This document shows, in pieces, positions 55,176 through 64,000 of a DNA stretch of 64,000 nt. Position 1 is the stretch's first letter. Each line of letters opens with the position of its first letter. The position numbers were made by a program, and so were the translations under genes. The notes under the pieces are model-generated. The model searched no databases and was not told the DNA's origin. It was given only the letters and a program-made list of their open reading frames with translations. The stretch is from Dermacentor variabilis. Taxonomy: Eukaryota; Arthropoda; Arachnida; Ixodida; Ixodidae. The DNA is taken from positions 197,380,353-197,444,352 of the forward strand of contig NC_134568.1 of the NCBI RefSeq assembly GCF_050947875.1, in the 5' to 3' direction.

Positions 55176-56048
55176 TACAACTGACCAAGAGGATGCTTCA
55201 AATTATCCATGGAGCGAACACGTGGCAGGAGAAGGATGAGAACAGAAAGGACCGATGCACTGAGGAATTAACAAAAAAGGAAGCGTGCCGCCGCCTCTTT
55301 GAAAGAGCTTGAACTCAAGAAAACAAAGTGTTGGCTGACGCCGAGATGCAGCTGTGCCTCATCCAAACCAAAATAAACTCTTTAAATCGGTGAAATTCAA
55401 CACTGAGATATTGTGTACGGGCTGAGAGTATGTCAGGACAGTTGTAATTGACTTTCCAGCTGCTGAGAGAGAATCTTTGTTGCGACAAAGTTCAGGCCTC
55501 ATACCGATGAGCTTGCTATTAGTTGATAGAAGTAGCTCATATTCGAAAATATTTACTTCTGTATGCATCTCTTTTTCATTCGTACTTGAAAATGTTCGAC
55601 TCGATTCGGAATGGGTTTTGCCATTTCTTCCACTGTGCATTTTAATTTTACTATCACCTTCTTTTCGTTCTCTTTTTGAATAAAATAGATATTACTCCTT
55701 ACTATTCAAACTGGATTTAATCTTTTTTTTTTTTTCAACATGCTTACTAGAGAGTGACAGCATCGGGCAACGTGGTGTCATCCCGTCTTGACATAAAACA
55801 AAGTTCTGGCTCATTCAGGAAATGTTGCAAAAGTGCTCAGGGAAAGCCTGGAAAACTCGGGGAATTTGGAAATATCAACTTGGTAGACATCCTGGGTGTG
55901 GCTGCGAGGACCCTCTCTTGAAAGCGACCTGCAGTGGGTACGCAGAGTCTAGGTGCGCCTATGACTGATAGCCTCTTGTTCTCTGTTTTCTCACAGCTTA
56001 TTTCGCATTGAAGAGGCTGCACAAAGATTAACTCCCTCCCTACCACTT

Positions 56049-56268
56049 ACCCGCTGCAGTGGCTTAACGGCTGTGGTAAGCTCGCGTATTCGAATCCCGG
56101 CCACGGCGGCCGTATTTCAATGGGGGTGAAAAGCAAAAAACTCCTGTGTCTCGTATGTTGGGGGCACGTTAAAGATTCCCTGGTGGTCAAAATTAATCTA
56201 GAGTCCCCTCCCCTACTACGACATGCCTCATAATCAAATCTTGGTTTTGCACGTAAAACCCCAGAATT
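56049..56268 (+). mobile_element. Ruka-like SINE
   Basis: In + orientation: ACCCGCTGCAGTGGCTTAAC head, A-box-like TGGCTTAACGG, B-box ATTCGAATCCCGG (56088-56100), body GTCAAAATTAATCTAGAGTC, tail GTAAAACCCCAGAATTC. No clear target duplication. It lies in the third ZC3H18 intron. Confidence 0.87.
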
Positions 56269-56926
56269 CATTCATTGCTGCTGCCGTTTTTCCTCACACC
56301 AGCATTTTGACAGTCTGCGGTCATCGAGTGAGATGTGCTCATGTTTGTGTGTGCGCGCGACACCATAGATAATTTAGTTAGCAAGTGCATTTTTACTACA
56401 AATTTATAACAGCTGATAAAACTACTACACTGAGTTTGTATAGTTATAATAATTTGCTATCGCAATCGAGGCTTTGTCTTTGGGGCAAAACTGCGACCTT
56501 TTTGTGTGATACAAATTTTTGCGCCACCCCGAGAGATTCGCATCAAGATTCTACTGAAATATATGCATGCGCATGTGTGCCTCAGAATCGTTATGAATCT
56601 GTACCACATACAGCTGAGAGCAAAAGCCTGGAGACCACTGCATCAGCAAAAAATAATAATAATAAATAAAAATAAAATGAAAAAAGAATTTCTTCCGTAC
56701 AATCGTGCAACATGAAATTGTCTTAATTCATGACGCTGGTCGAGCACCCACACGTAGGCAGTAACACATGATTTCAGCCTCTATGCCTAGACTGCAAAGA
56801 AAAAGAAAAGCAGTTCTGGTCCTCGAGACTTTTCCTCTCGACTGCACATCATCAATCATCCTTTTGTTTTAGTGGATGTCATACTACGATAGAGAACCAA
56901 ATATTCCATATTGTTTTCGGTTTTAG
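56269..56926. other. Intronic DNA before the terminal exon
   Basis: About 660 bp without a supported gene. An AAT/AAAT-rich low-complexity stretch lies at 56650-56685. The acceptor GGTTTTAG is at 56919-56926. Confidence 0.55.
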
Positions 56927-57081
56927 GTGCCAAGAAACGTCCAGCCTCTCCAAAGTTGGCCTCGTCACCCTCTCCTCCACCCACTGGTCGTAAATCGACC
57001 ACTTTGAGACGTGAAGAACTGTTGAAGCAGCTGAAGGCAGTTGAAGATGCCATCGCCCGCAAGCGAGCCAAATTTAGCTAG
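56927..57081 (+). CDS. ZC3H18: ZC3H18-like gene, terminal coding exon
   Basis: It enters in phase 1 after TTTTCGGTTTTAG and ends at TAG 57079-57081. The encoded 51-residue C-terminus is Lys/Pro/Ser-rich (KKRPASPKLASSPSPPP) and closes with a basic helix, LRREELLKQLKAVEDAIARK followed by RAKFS. A closely similar R-E-E-L-L-K-Q-L-K-A-V-E-D-A-I-A-R-K-R end is what I recall for vertebrate ZC3H18. That protein works in the nucleus with the cap-binding complex and ARS2 in RNA decay or export decisions. The motif match is from memory and the CCCH finger is outside the visible exons. Confidence 0.83.
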
Positions 57082-57420
57082 CCTTCTGTGACTTCTCCTA
57101 TCAAATCACTCATTTCTTTCCCACCACCAGTAATCCTATGTAAATAAATGGATTCTTCTGTTGCAATGTCCGAACGGAGCTGTGGCCCCATGTCTTACTG
57201 ACACGTGCATTTTCGAATGCTTAAGGGTGCCGGAGCCCGCCAGAATATGGGAAAACAAATGAAATATTAGAGTACCTTGTAACGTTCATATCATGGGGCT
57301 GCGTTTACATATGACCGTGTGGATAGCTCTACAGTAGCTTTCAGGGCAGTTTGCTATGTAAGCATTTGTGTACTGTTTGCACTTCGCTCAAATAAAAGCA
57401 TAGCCGAAACAGTAGTATTG
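57082..57420 (+). other. ZC3H18: Probable 3' UTR of the ZC3H18-like gene
   Basis: AATAAA occurs at 57143-57148 (in TGTAAATAAATGG) and at 57391-57396 (in CTCAAATAAAAGC). Either could direct polyadenylation. The second is followed by a T/G-containing stretch. There is no TE signature up to about 57420. Confidence 0.6.
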
Positions 57421-57659
57421 TTGCAAGCAAATATTGATACAACAGAGGTAGTAACCATATTGTTGTGCCATCACACTAGCTGATGGAGTGACACATTTGC
57501 TGTCAAAACCACTGTTGTATACATGTTAGGGGTGTTTGAGTAGTGAAATTTCCAAATCGAATATAACCTCCGAAAATTGAGTCAATTATAGAATATTTTA
57601 TTTATAAACACACTGAAATATTGTTTGCATAGAGTCTTCATAAAAATTCATTGCCCAAG

Positions 57660-58190
57660 CACTCCGTACAGATGGTTAACTAGCGAAGCTGAAGTGTGCG
57701 GCCCCTGTGCTTATCACTGGGTTAATCCCAATGGTTCATTAAACGACGGCTTGGTTTGGCTGCTGGATCCTCGGTACGCAGTTGCTGCTTGTGCTCTGCT
57801 GCACGAGCCTGTTCTTGTGCCTGGGCTGCAGCATCGGCACAGCACAGACAAGTTCGTTCCTGGTTCTGCTGGCGGCGTTGCTGATCGAAAGTTGCCTGTT
57901 CCTCAGGAGTATGTATGACGCGTGGCCTACCCATTTCGGAGCCAAAGAGAAACTGCTGTGCGCGTGCTCGGCTGTGACGGAGAGCAATTTGTCCAATCAC
58001 GCGCCTGTTTTTTTTTCCCCGCCAGAGGAGTTTTCGGCGTACAGGCGACGGATGGACGAATCGGCTACCCATATACAGCTTAGCTAAAAAAAATTCAGTG
58101 CCATTACACTCTGTGAAGGTGAATGACCAGCGAAGCTGTGCATGTGGGCCCCCTAATGGCGAACGGCCCATTGCCATGAGTCAAACGCCA
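57660..58190 (-). repeat. Unclassified repeat with direct-repeat edges and an ORF
   Basis: Segments at 57675-57745 and 58118-58185 share a diverged direct repeat (CTAGCGAAGCTG / CCAGCGAAGCTG, then GTGCGGCCCC / ATGTGGGCCCC, then AATGGTTCATTAA-like sequence). Between them lies a 151-codon minus-strand frame. Its class is unknown to me; similar direct-repeat edges could mean an LTR-like or tandem structure. Confidence 0.5.
57722..58177 (-). CDS. Hypothetical protein with an AT-hook-like GRPR motif, in a repeat
   Basis: There are 151 uninterrupted codons; an internal start at about residue 82 reads MGRPRVIHTPEEQATFDQQR. G-R-P-R is the core of AT-hook DNA-binding motifs. The rest is rich in Gln, Arg and Ala with a predicted helical stretch (ADAAAQAQEQARAAEHKQQL). 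There is no membrane segment. It probably belongs to a mobile repeat rather than a host gene, since the frame runs into the flanking repeat. Function unknown. Confidence 0.35.
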   Translation of the reverse strand: MAMGRSPLGGPHAQLRWSFTFTECNGTEFFLAKLYMGSRFVHPSPVRRKLLWRGKKNRRVIGQIALRHSRARAQQFLFGSEMGRPRVIHTPEEQATFDQQRRQQNQERTCLCCADAAAQAQEQARAAEHKQQLRTEDPAAKPSRRLMNHWD

Positions 58191-58564
58191 TATGCACATA
58201 AATGGAAGGCGAGGCGCGACTAGTCGCTCCTCCACGATGTTGAGCATCAGAAGATGATGAGGCACCAGGGTGTATACACACCCATGTATTGCAAAACACC
58301 CTTTAATTATTAACGAATCCCGGCACGTAAAACACGCACCTCACCACACTCCGAGGACACGCACTGCTTCACCGTAGCCAAGGCGATCGTGCGTTGGGCG
58401 ACGTCCCGCAGTACAGTAATGGTGAGGTCACTCGAAAACGCAAGCGCTCACTCACAACACAGGCCACACAAAATCGGTTCCTCACAAAAGTCCCTCTGAA
58501 ACATGGTCGTTGCGTTGTTGTGGGACAAATGTACATCCCAAATGGTGTAACTGTTTAAAGAGTA
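58191..58564. other. No gene recognised
   Basis: About 370 bp downstream of the ZC3H18-like gene. No gene or repeat family is recognised. Confidence 0.5.
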
Positions 58565-59492
58565 TACACTCTTAAACGTACACCCTTTGGGTCGTATCTT
58601 GCCGCACAATAATAATCATCCGTCTTGCTTGCGTTTCCTTCCTTGAAAACGTTGCGTTCGATACTTTCCTGTCGAGAATGCTCTGTCATGCTAATAACGC
58701 GCATGCCGTTCGTGTCTTGGAAGTGCCGGCCTCGTAGCGTTAAACGAAGGAAATGCGGACAAGACAGATGGCTATTATTATTGTGTGGTGTAGGAGTTGA
58801 GGAGGACGTCGGGATGAAACACTTGGGAGGTTTATTTACATTATTTACAGTGACAGTCAATTAACAGTCTTGAAGTCATTACGGGCCGACAACAACTCGG
58901 ACGCTGCCGCCCGCGGCAAAAAGTTCGAAAGAGATGAATCAAGGAATGCTCTAGGAATGCTCTCCTGCTGCTCCCGGTCTGCGTCTTCTAAGCCCTTCGG
59001 CGTCGATCAGACACGTCACGTTCGGCCAATGGGAGAGTCCGCTCAGGTGACGCCATTTTCGGCCAATGGTAGGCGCCCGTGCGATGGAGTCACACCCGGC
59101 GAAGAGAGTCGCTGCTCGGGTGTTTGTCCGAGGGCTTTCTTCTCCCTGCGGTCTTGCCTTGCTCACTTGCAATGCGCCGTCACGTTGTCACGGCGCGTTA
59201 CAGCCGTCTTGCTTCGGGACCCACTTTACCCGCCACCAGTGCCAGGCTCTCGCTTTACTTTCGGAAGGAGCCAAGCAGTGAATAGCTCCACCGGCTGCAC
59301 ACGAAGTGGGGTCCGCCAACTTGTTTGCACGTGTCGTGCCTCAGGAATGTGGTATCCGTGTTTCTGCGCTCCTTAATTAGCTGTGGTGCGATTCGATGAG
59401 GTCTGGGGAATTCGAAGTAGGCTCAGGAAACGGCCCCGTATCTAACAGTGGCAAGATACGACCCAAAGGGTGTAATTTTGCTTAAGAGTGTA
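58565..59492. mobile_element. MITE J1, split by a solo LTR
   Basis: The left end TACACTCTTAAACGTACACC and right end (reverse complement TACACTCTTAAGCAAAATTACACC) pair, and each is followed by CTTTGGGTCGTATCTTGCC. Without the 659-bp LTR and one GTGG the element would be about 265 bp, nearly the same as J2. The inner part (CTTGCTTGCGTTTCC, TACTTTCCTGTCGAGAATGC) is shared with J2. Confidence 0.85.
58789..59447 (-). mobile_element. Solo LTR, 659 bp
   Basis: It is bounded TG...CA with a 4-bp duplication GTGG (58785-58788, 59448-59451). On the minus strand it begins TGTTAGATACGGGGCCG and has AATAAA about 55 nt before its end, as an LTR R region would. There is no internal domain. A solo LTR forms by recombination between the two LTRs of an inserted retroelement. 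Confidence 0.8.
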
Positions 59493-59502
59493 GCCTCTAT
59501 TG

Positions 59503-59766
59503 TACACTCTTCGACAAATGTACACCCTTTGGGGTGAATATTTGTCCGGCAACAGTAATCGCCATCTGACTTGCTTGCGTTTCCTTTCGTAAAAACTCTG
59601 CTCTCGCTACTTTCCTGTCGAGAATGCTGCGTCACACTGATAACGTGCAAGGCGTTCGTGACTGGGAAGTATCGGGCTCGCAGCGTTAAAGGAAACGCGG
59701 GCAAGACATGACAATTATCGTCGTGGGACAAGCCCCAAAGGGTGCAAACTTTTTTAAAAGTGTTAG
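59503..59766. mobile_element. MITE J2, about 264 bp
   Basis: It starts TACACTCTTCGACAAATGTA then CACCCTTTGGGG. It ends with CCCCAAAGGGTGCAAAC and TTAAAAGTGTTA, the inverted counterpart. It lies 10 bp from J1 in the same orientation. Confidence 0.8.
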
Positions 59767-59769
59767 ACA

Positions 59770-61500
59770 AATGTAAGTTGGCGTTGCTCATGGCGTTGCT
59801 CCGCCTATCGGGCCAGCTCTCCTCTCTTGTTTAGATTTCTCGCGGAACCACGCCGCGCTGCGCGCAACCGGGCTGCGCGGACGTGCGCGCTCTGCAGCAA
59901 TACTAAACAATCGCGATGCCTCATTGCATTACCGTTGCCGAAGTCATGTTGAAAGAAATTGATAATGAACTTCGCAAATTGGGTTGTTAGGTCGAATCGG
60001 CTGCTTTTACCGGCTTTTATGAAAATAAACATGCCTTATAAGGCCAGCCAACTGAACTGTACGCATCAACCGCAGGTACCGGCCGCTGCCGTTCATGCGT
60101 GTTTTTAAAAAGAGGTCGCCTTTATCGCTGCCTTCTACTTGCTTTTCTCTGCTTGGGCTTCCTGGGGCTCTCAGACGGACTTGCGAGCTAGACGTCTGGC
60201 GATACAAAAAAAAATGTACGCATTCTCACTGCACTGCAAGAACGCACAGGAGACACGTACGGCACACCGACCCATTTGCGATCCATATGTAGTTTATGAG
60301 CACAAACACATATTCTCGCTGTGGCTTGAGTAGTCGTCGTGGTTTATTGAACAAACTTCGGGTGGCCGCGCATCACTACGACAGCGCTCCGGCGAGGAGG
60401 CAGGATGTCATTTCTGACTCCGCGTTTAGATTCATTGACTGCGGCCTGAGGTGCCTTCTTCCCACGGTAAGTGAAGCTTCACGGAACCAAAGTTTTGGGA
60501 TAGCCGGCGCACGGTGCAGAACAGTACGCGCGTAGAACCGGCCTACGTGCGACCATGGAACAGCCGTTTGATGTGTTGGCGGGCGTGCGTTCTGTGGAGC
60601 CTTGCTCACTCTTGCAGCGCATCCGCTAACGTTCACTTCCCTGCCCTTCTCGCGCGCACAGATGATACGCCTGCGGTAGGGAGGATTCGTTCCTTAAGTC
60701 AAAGCAGCCGCTTCTATCCCAGTTTCCAGGATGAAGCGCAGGCTGGCAGGTGCACGGTGCCGAGGGCACTAAAATGCACACGTTCTGCGTAACGCCCTAT
60801 AGCACGTGTATTGAGGTACACCTGTGCAGGTGTGCATGAAGCTCGAACGTACTCTACTTAAAAGACTTCGTGCAGTCGCGAGTACTGCGAGAAACAAGCA
60901 ACAGTTAAGAAACGTGTTTTAATATGCACAAAAGCAAGTTGTTACTGAACACGAATGTTCTAAAACCAGGACTATGCATTCTTGCATATAACGTACGTTC
61001 TACGTGCCGCAAGTGCACCATGTGCTGTCAAAAGCAGGAATCACTGACCTGCAAGGCGTTCATTGTACAGATTCTTAAACGTATCGGTTTCGGCCTGCGA
61101 TGGCACATTCGCACGATTCGGCCAATGAGGGCACAATTTCCCGCGGATATGTCCGTTGTCATTGCCGTGGCGCGGTACATTGCGTACAGCGTTGCATGCG
61201 CGTTCATTTCACGAACTTTAGTTCCTCCTGTCCTACCTGGCCAAAGCAACGTCCGGGATAGCACGGTCCAGATAACACAGCGCAACAAAACACGGAGACC
61301 AACGCAAACCTGCCCACACGGCGCCTTTGCCACGGTACGAAACCTACGGAGCAGCACGTGTGAGCGCACACAATCGTAACACAGCCTCCATTGTGGCCCC
61401 AAAGGCGTGGCCGCTACAGGAAAAGAAATAAAAAACAGCAAAAAAAGGACAACCTACTACGTAATTTCCCCCACACTTTTCTGCTAGCGCGCAGACGGAG
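59770..61500. other. No gene recognised
   Basis: About 1.7 kb, GC-richer than the introns, with open frames (60514-60792, 60924-61379) lacking recognisable domains. It may contain more MITE material. Confidence 0.45.
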
Positions 61501-61867
61501 TAGGGCCTCTCCTAGTTTTCCTTCCTTCATGGTGTCACGTTACGAAAGCAGAACAGGGCCATTAGCGCCATTTTGTACGCGTCGCGTCTACGTCACGCAT
61601 CGGGGAAAATGGCGGAATGTCCAGAATAGAGCCCCAGTACCAGTTTTCCTTCCTCCATGCCCAGTACGTAGGCGCAGGCGCACGAGTACGTCATCCTTCG
61701 GCTTGGAGCGCGGCGGCTGCGTGGAGGAGGAAAAACGACCTTGGGTTTGAAATTTCAGATCTTTCCGCGGCGCGTAGCTATGTAATACTTTGCAGACACG
61801 ATCGTTATCGCGCAATGTATGCTCTGCGCTCGTCAGATCAAAATGGTCAGACCTGGTCAGGGGCCCT
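61501..61867. mobile_element. MITE I3, right-end fragment
   Basis: TACGTAGGCGCA, GGCTTGGAGC, TTTGAAATTTCAGATCTTTCC, CGGCGCGTAGC and CAGACCTGGTCAGGGGCCC match the right half of MITE I1 in order. TTAA follows at 61868-61871. The left end was not found. Confidence 0.78.
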
Positions 61868-61872
61868 TTAAA

Positions 61873-62220
61873 GGGGGCAATTTGTTGAAGGATGGTGGAC
61901 AGGTTGTTCTAGAGAAACTGGCCACCCTGTATACGCAATGCCTCATGACTTCGAGCGTACCGGAATCTTGGAAGAACGTTAACATAATCCTCATCCATAA
62001 GAAAGGGGACCCCAAAAACTTGAAAAATTATAGACCGATCAGCTTGCTGTCAGTTGTCTACAAACTATTTACTAAGGTAATCGCAAATAGAACCAGAAAC
62101 ACCTTAGACTTCTGTCAAGCAAAGGACCAGGCAGGATTCCGTAAAGGCTACTCAACAATAGACCATATTCACACTATCAATCGGGTGATAGAGAAATGTG
62201 CGGAATATAACCAACCCTTA
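61873..62220 (+). pseudogene. RTE-like LINE copy 2, first part
   Basis: It reads NLLKDGGQVVLEKLATLYTQ, WKNVNIILIHKKGDPKNLK, NYRPISLLSVVYKLFTKVIA and IDHIHTINRVIEKCAEYNQP, nearly the same as the minus-strand LINE at 24354-25649. The 5' end is cut at the TTAA edge of MITE I3, so everything upstream of the first RT motifs is absent. It breaks at 62220, between the codons for L and Y of the parent sequence, where a 1.4-kb insertion lies. Confidence 0.88.
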
Positions 62221-63613
62221 TTGGCGGCGAAGAGTTACGGAGTCGCCCTCTATCGGAAGCGCCTCGCTGGCGTAGTATGAGGGATCACGTGGCGCACTCC
62301 TCATAGGTTTTGCTGTCAGCGTTCACTGAAAACACTACGCGCGAGCTCTCCCGGACATTTCTGTAAGTACTTTCGAAACGAGAGAAGTTTCTTACTGTCT
62401 AAATAATAATCTTGGGAAAACTGAAAGCACACAATCGTTTACAGCCGCTATCTCATTACCGAATACGTACAGTGAACGCCACTGCGCGCGGTCGCCGCGA
62501 TGGAGTCTCCCGAACCGGCTTCTTGCCTGAAAGGTAGGTAAACGCTGAGAGCAAATTATGTGAAATATGTTCTTATAGTTTTTGTATAACTAAATGGAGC
62601 GTAATACAATGAAGCCTCAATACAGCGATCGCGCAGATTTGCAGCGACCAACTGCGCGTCTGCATGCTTGTCCGCGCACTGTTTCGCTTTCTCCGCGCGC
62701 GCGTTTTCGCACCGTGCCATGAGCTTTAGGCCGAAGAATATGAGCATTTGACAGTATACAAGCAACCATTGTTGCGTGGGCGCTATCAGAGCTGTTCAAA
62801 AATAATTTCATTGTAGAGACTTCGACGCCTACGGGGACTGTAATGTGCCGTCGCGACGATTCAATCTTTTTTTTCTTCTAAATTCTTTGACCTTTCGATA
62901 CTATTTCTCGGGTTGCGTCGCACTGTATGTTTATCGGCGTTCTCAGCGTGAAATTTCCCGCTGCTCCTTTTTTGTAATCCACTGCATTAATTCATAACAT
63001 AAACATGACCATATGCCATGCTTTCTTTAAATGGGCTTCTTACCGCTGCCTTTCCACTCCACTGAACTTGCCAGTATCTATAGCATCGACAAGTTCTAGA
63101 CCAAACCGTCATGACATTAGTCGGGCAGCGGACTCGGGCGAGCGTCTCAGTGCGCGTTTTCAGGACATCGCAGACCCGGCGCCGTAGCAGAAATCTTCCT
63201 CGCGTCTGTGCTTGCTGCATACCCGAGTTGTAGCCGATGACTGTTTGCCGGTTTTATGTTTCGCGAGCCAAGCTTCACGCAGCTTCTTGTCGTGCGGCTA
63301 CGTGTAAATAAGGCTGACACCGGCCTCCGTTACGTGCGTCCGGCCCTGCGGCACCGAGCAGTAGCCTACCATGTCGCGCGCCTTCAAAGGCAGCCACTAC
63401 CTATTGTAGTGCTTTCAAGCGTTGTAAAGGAGACACTCGAAGCAGGAAAATTTCGCCACTAAATGAAAACCGCAGCGTACGAGGGAATTTAAACTCGTTT
63501 TCAGCTCGCTTCGGCGCGCCCGAAGCAGCCGGCGCGGCCGCTATGTCCACTTGATCCCTCCTAGCACGTCACGCCGACGGTGGCGCCAGCTTTTCCAGTG
63601 GTGGAGCTCGAGG
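62221..63613. mobile_element. Insertion within the LINE, about 1.39 kb
   Basis: The block exactly interrupts the LINE frame. It starts TTGGCGGCGAAGAG and ends CTCGAGGCCAA. Read from each end, GAGGGATCACGTGG (62279-62292) and the reverse complement GAGGGATCAAGTGG (near 63546) form an inner inverted pair, and both ends begin TTGGC. This looks like a DNA transposon with diverged TIRs and little or no target duplication. No gene is recognised; frames inside (62987-63220 minus, 63256-63462) lack domains. Confidence 0.6.
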
Positions 63614-64000
63614 CCAATATATAGCTTTCATTGATTGCGAGAAAGCATTTGATCCTGTCGAAACCTCAGCAGTCATGGAGACATTACGGAATCAAGGTGT
63701 AGACGAGCGGTATGTAAAAATACTGAAAGATATCTATAGCGGCTCCACAGCCACCGTAGTCCTCCATAAAGAAAGCAACAAAATCCCAATAAAGAAAGGC
63801 GTCAGGCAGGGAGATACGATCTCTCCAATGCTATTCACAGTGTGTTTACAGGAGGTATTCAGAGACCTGGATTGGGAAGAATTGGAGATAAGAGTTAATG
63901 GAGAATACCTTAGTAACTTTCGATTCGCTGATGATATTGCCTTGCTTAGTAACTCAGGGGACCAGCTGCAATGCATGCTCACTGACCTGGAGAGGCAAAG
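63614..64000 (+). pseudogene. RTE-like LINE copy 2, RT core, runs off the window
   Basis: It resumes YIAFIDCEKAFDPVETSAVM (first catalytic aspartate), GVRQGDTISPMLFTVCLQEV (conserved glycine present, unlike the 24-kb copy) and FRFADDIALLSNSGDQLQCM (catalytic F-A-D-D). It continues past position 64000. Together with 61873-62220 it covers most of the RT palm without a frameshift. Without the endonuclease it cannot move by itself. Confidence 0.9.

Larger units (their letters stand above)
52697..55894. mobile_element. Composite element E2 carrying Tigger D3 and piggyBac P2
   Basis: It starts CAGGGTGTCTACCAACCAGG and ends GGTAGACATCCTG, flanked by GGTGTG on both sides (52691-52696, 55895-55900). 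Sequence outside the insertions follows E1 throughout. Tigger D sits about 215 bp from the left end and 719 bp from the right, as in E1 (222 and 712 bp). Without the 1.68-kb piggyBac the length would match E1. Confidence 0.86.

Overview
This is eukaryotic nuclear DNA, most likely from a metastriate hard tick such as Rhipicephalus or Dermacentor. Three full-length tRNA-derived SINEs match what I know of the tick Ruka family. The surrounding TE mix (RTE-type LINEs, Penelope-like, Ty3/gypsy, Tigger/pogo, piggyBac, mariner, hAT-like and many TTAA-flanked MITEs) also fits ticks. No bacterial or organellar genes are visible. The genus is inference.

The only host gene I can support is on the + strand. 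Four spliced coding exons (26180-26352, 34923-35176, 46638-46698, 56927-57081) join in phase to give the last 213 residues and the stop codon of a protein whose C-terminus resembles ZC3H18, a nuclear CCCH zinc-finger RNA-processing factor. Earlier exons are not recognised and may lie upstream of the window. The three introns (8.6, 11.5 and 10.2 kb) are packed with transposons. Poly(A) signals at 57143 and 57391 mark the probable gene end.

Layout: 1-7.45 kb, a decayed Ty3/gypsy element broken by Tigger, hAT, MITE and LTR-like insertions. 8.5-9.8 kb, a Tigger with perfect TIRs and half a transposase. 10.3-16.2 kb, three pogo/Tigger copies, a minisatellite and a MITE nested in a Tigger. 17.3-19.0 kb, a composite element E carrying a Tigger D. 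22.2-22.8 kb, a minisatellite. 23.9-25.6 kb, an RTE LINE (minus). 26.8-28.5 kb, piggyBac P1. 29.8-31.6 kb, a second Ty3/gypsy pol relic. 31.6-34.0 kb, Tigger B. 35.35-38.75 kb, a three-level nest (Tigger A > Penelope-like > TTAA MITE). 38.9-46.2 kb, SINE, MITEs, a foldback and a mariner. 48.6-51.4 kb, SINE, piggyBac P3 and a MITE. 52.7-55.9 kb, a second E+D composite interrupted by piggyBac P2. 56.0-64.0 kb, SINE, terminal exon, an ORF-bearing repeat, a MITE with a solo LTR, and an RTE copy running off the window edge.

No transposon here looks intact: coding parts have frameshifts, stops, deletions or lost catalytic residues. The most informative signals are the nested insertions, whose exact junctions (TTAA, TA, 5-6 bp or 10 bp target duplications) allow relative dating. 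I see no convincing new enzymatic system. The best candidates for undescribed biology are the E+D composite that amplified as a unit, the Penelope-like element with 76-bp inverted ends, and the ORF-bearing non-autonomous repeats.
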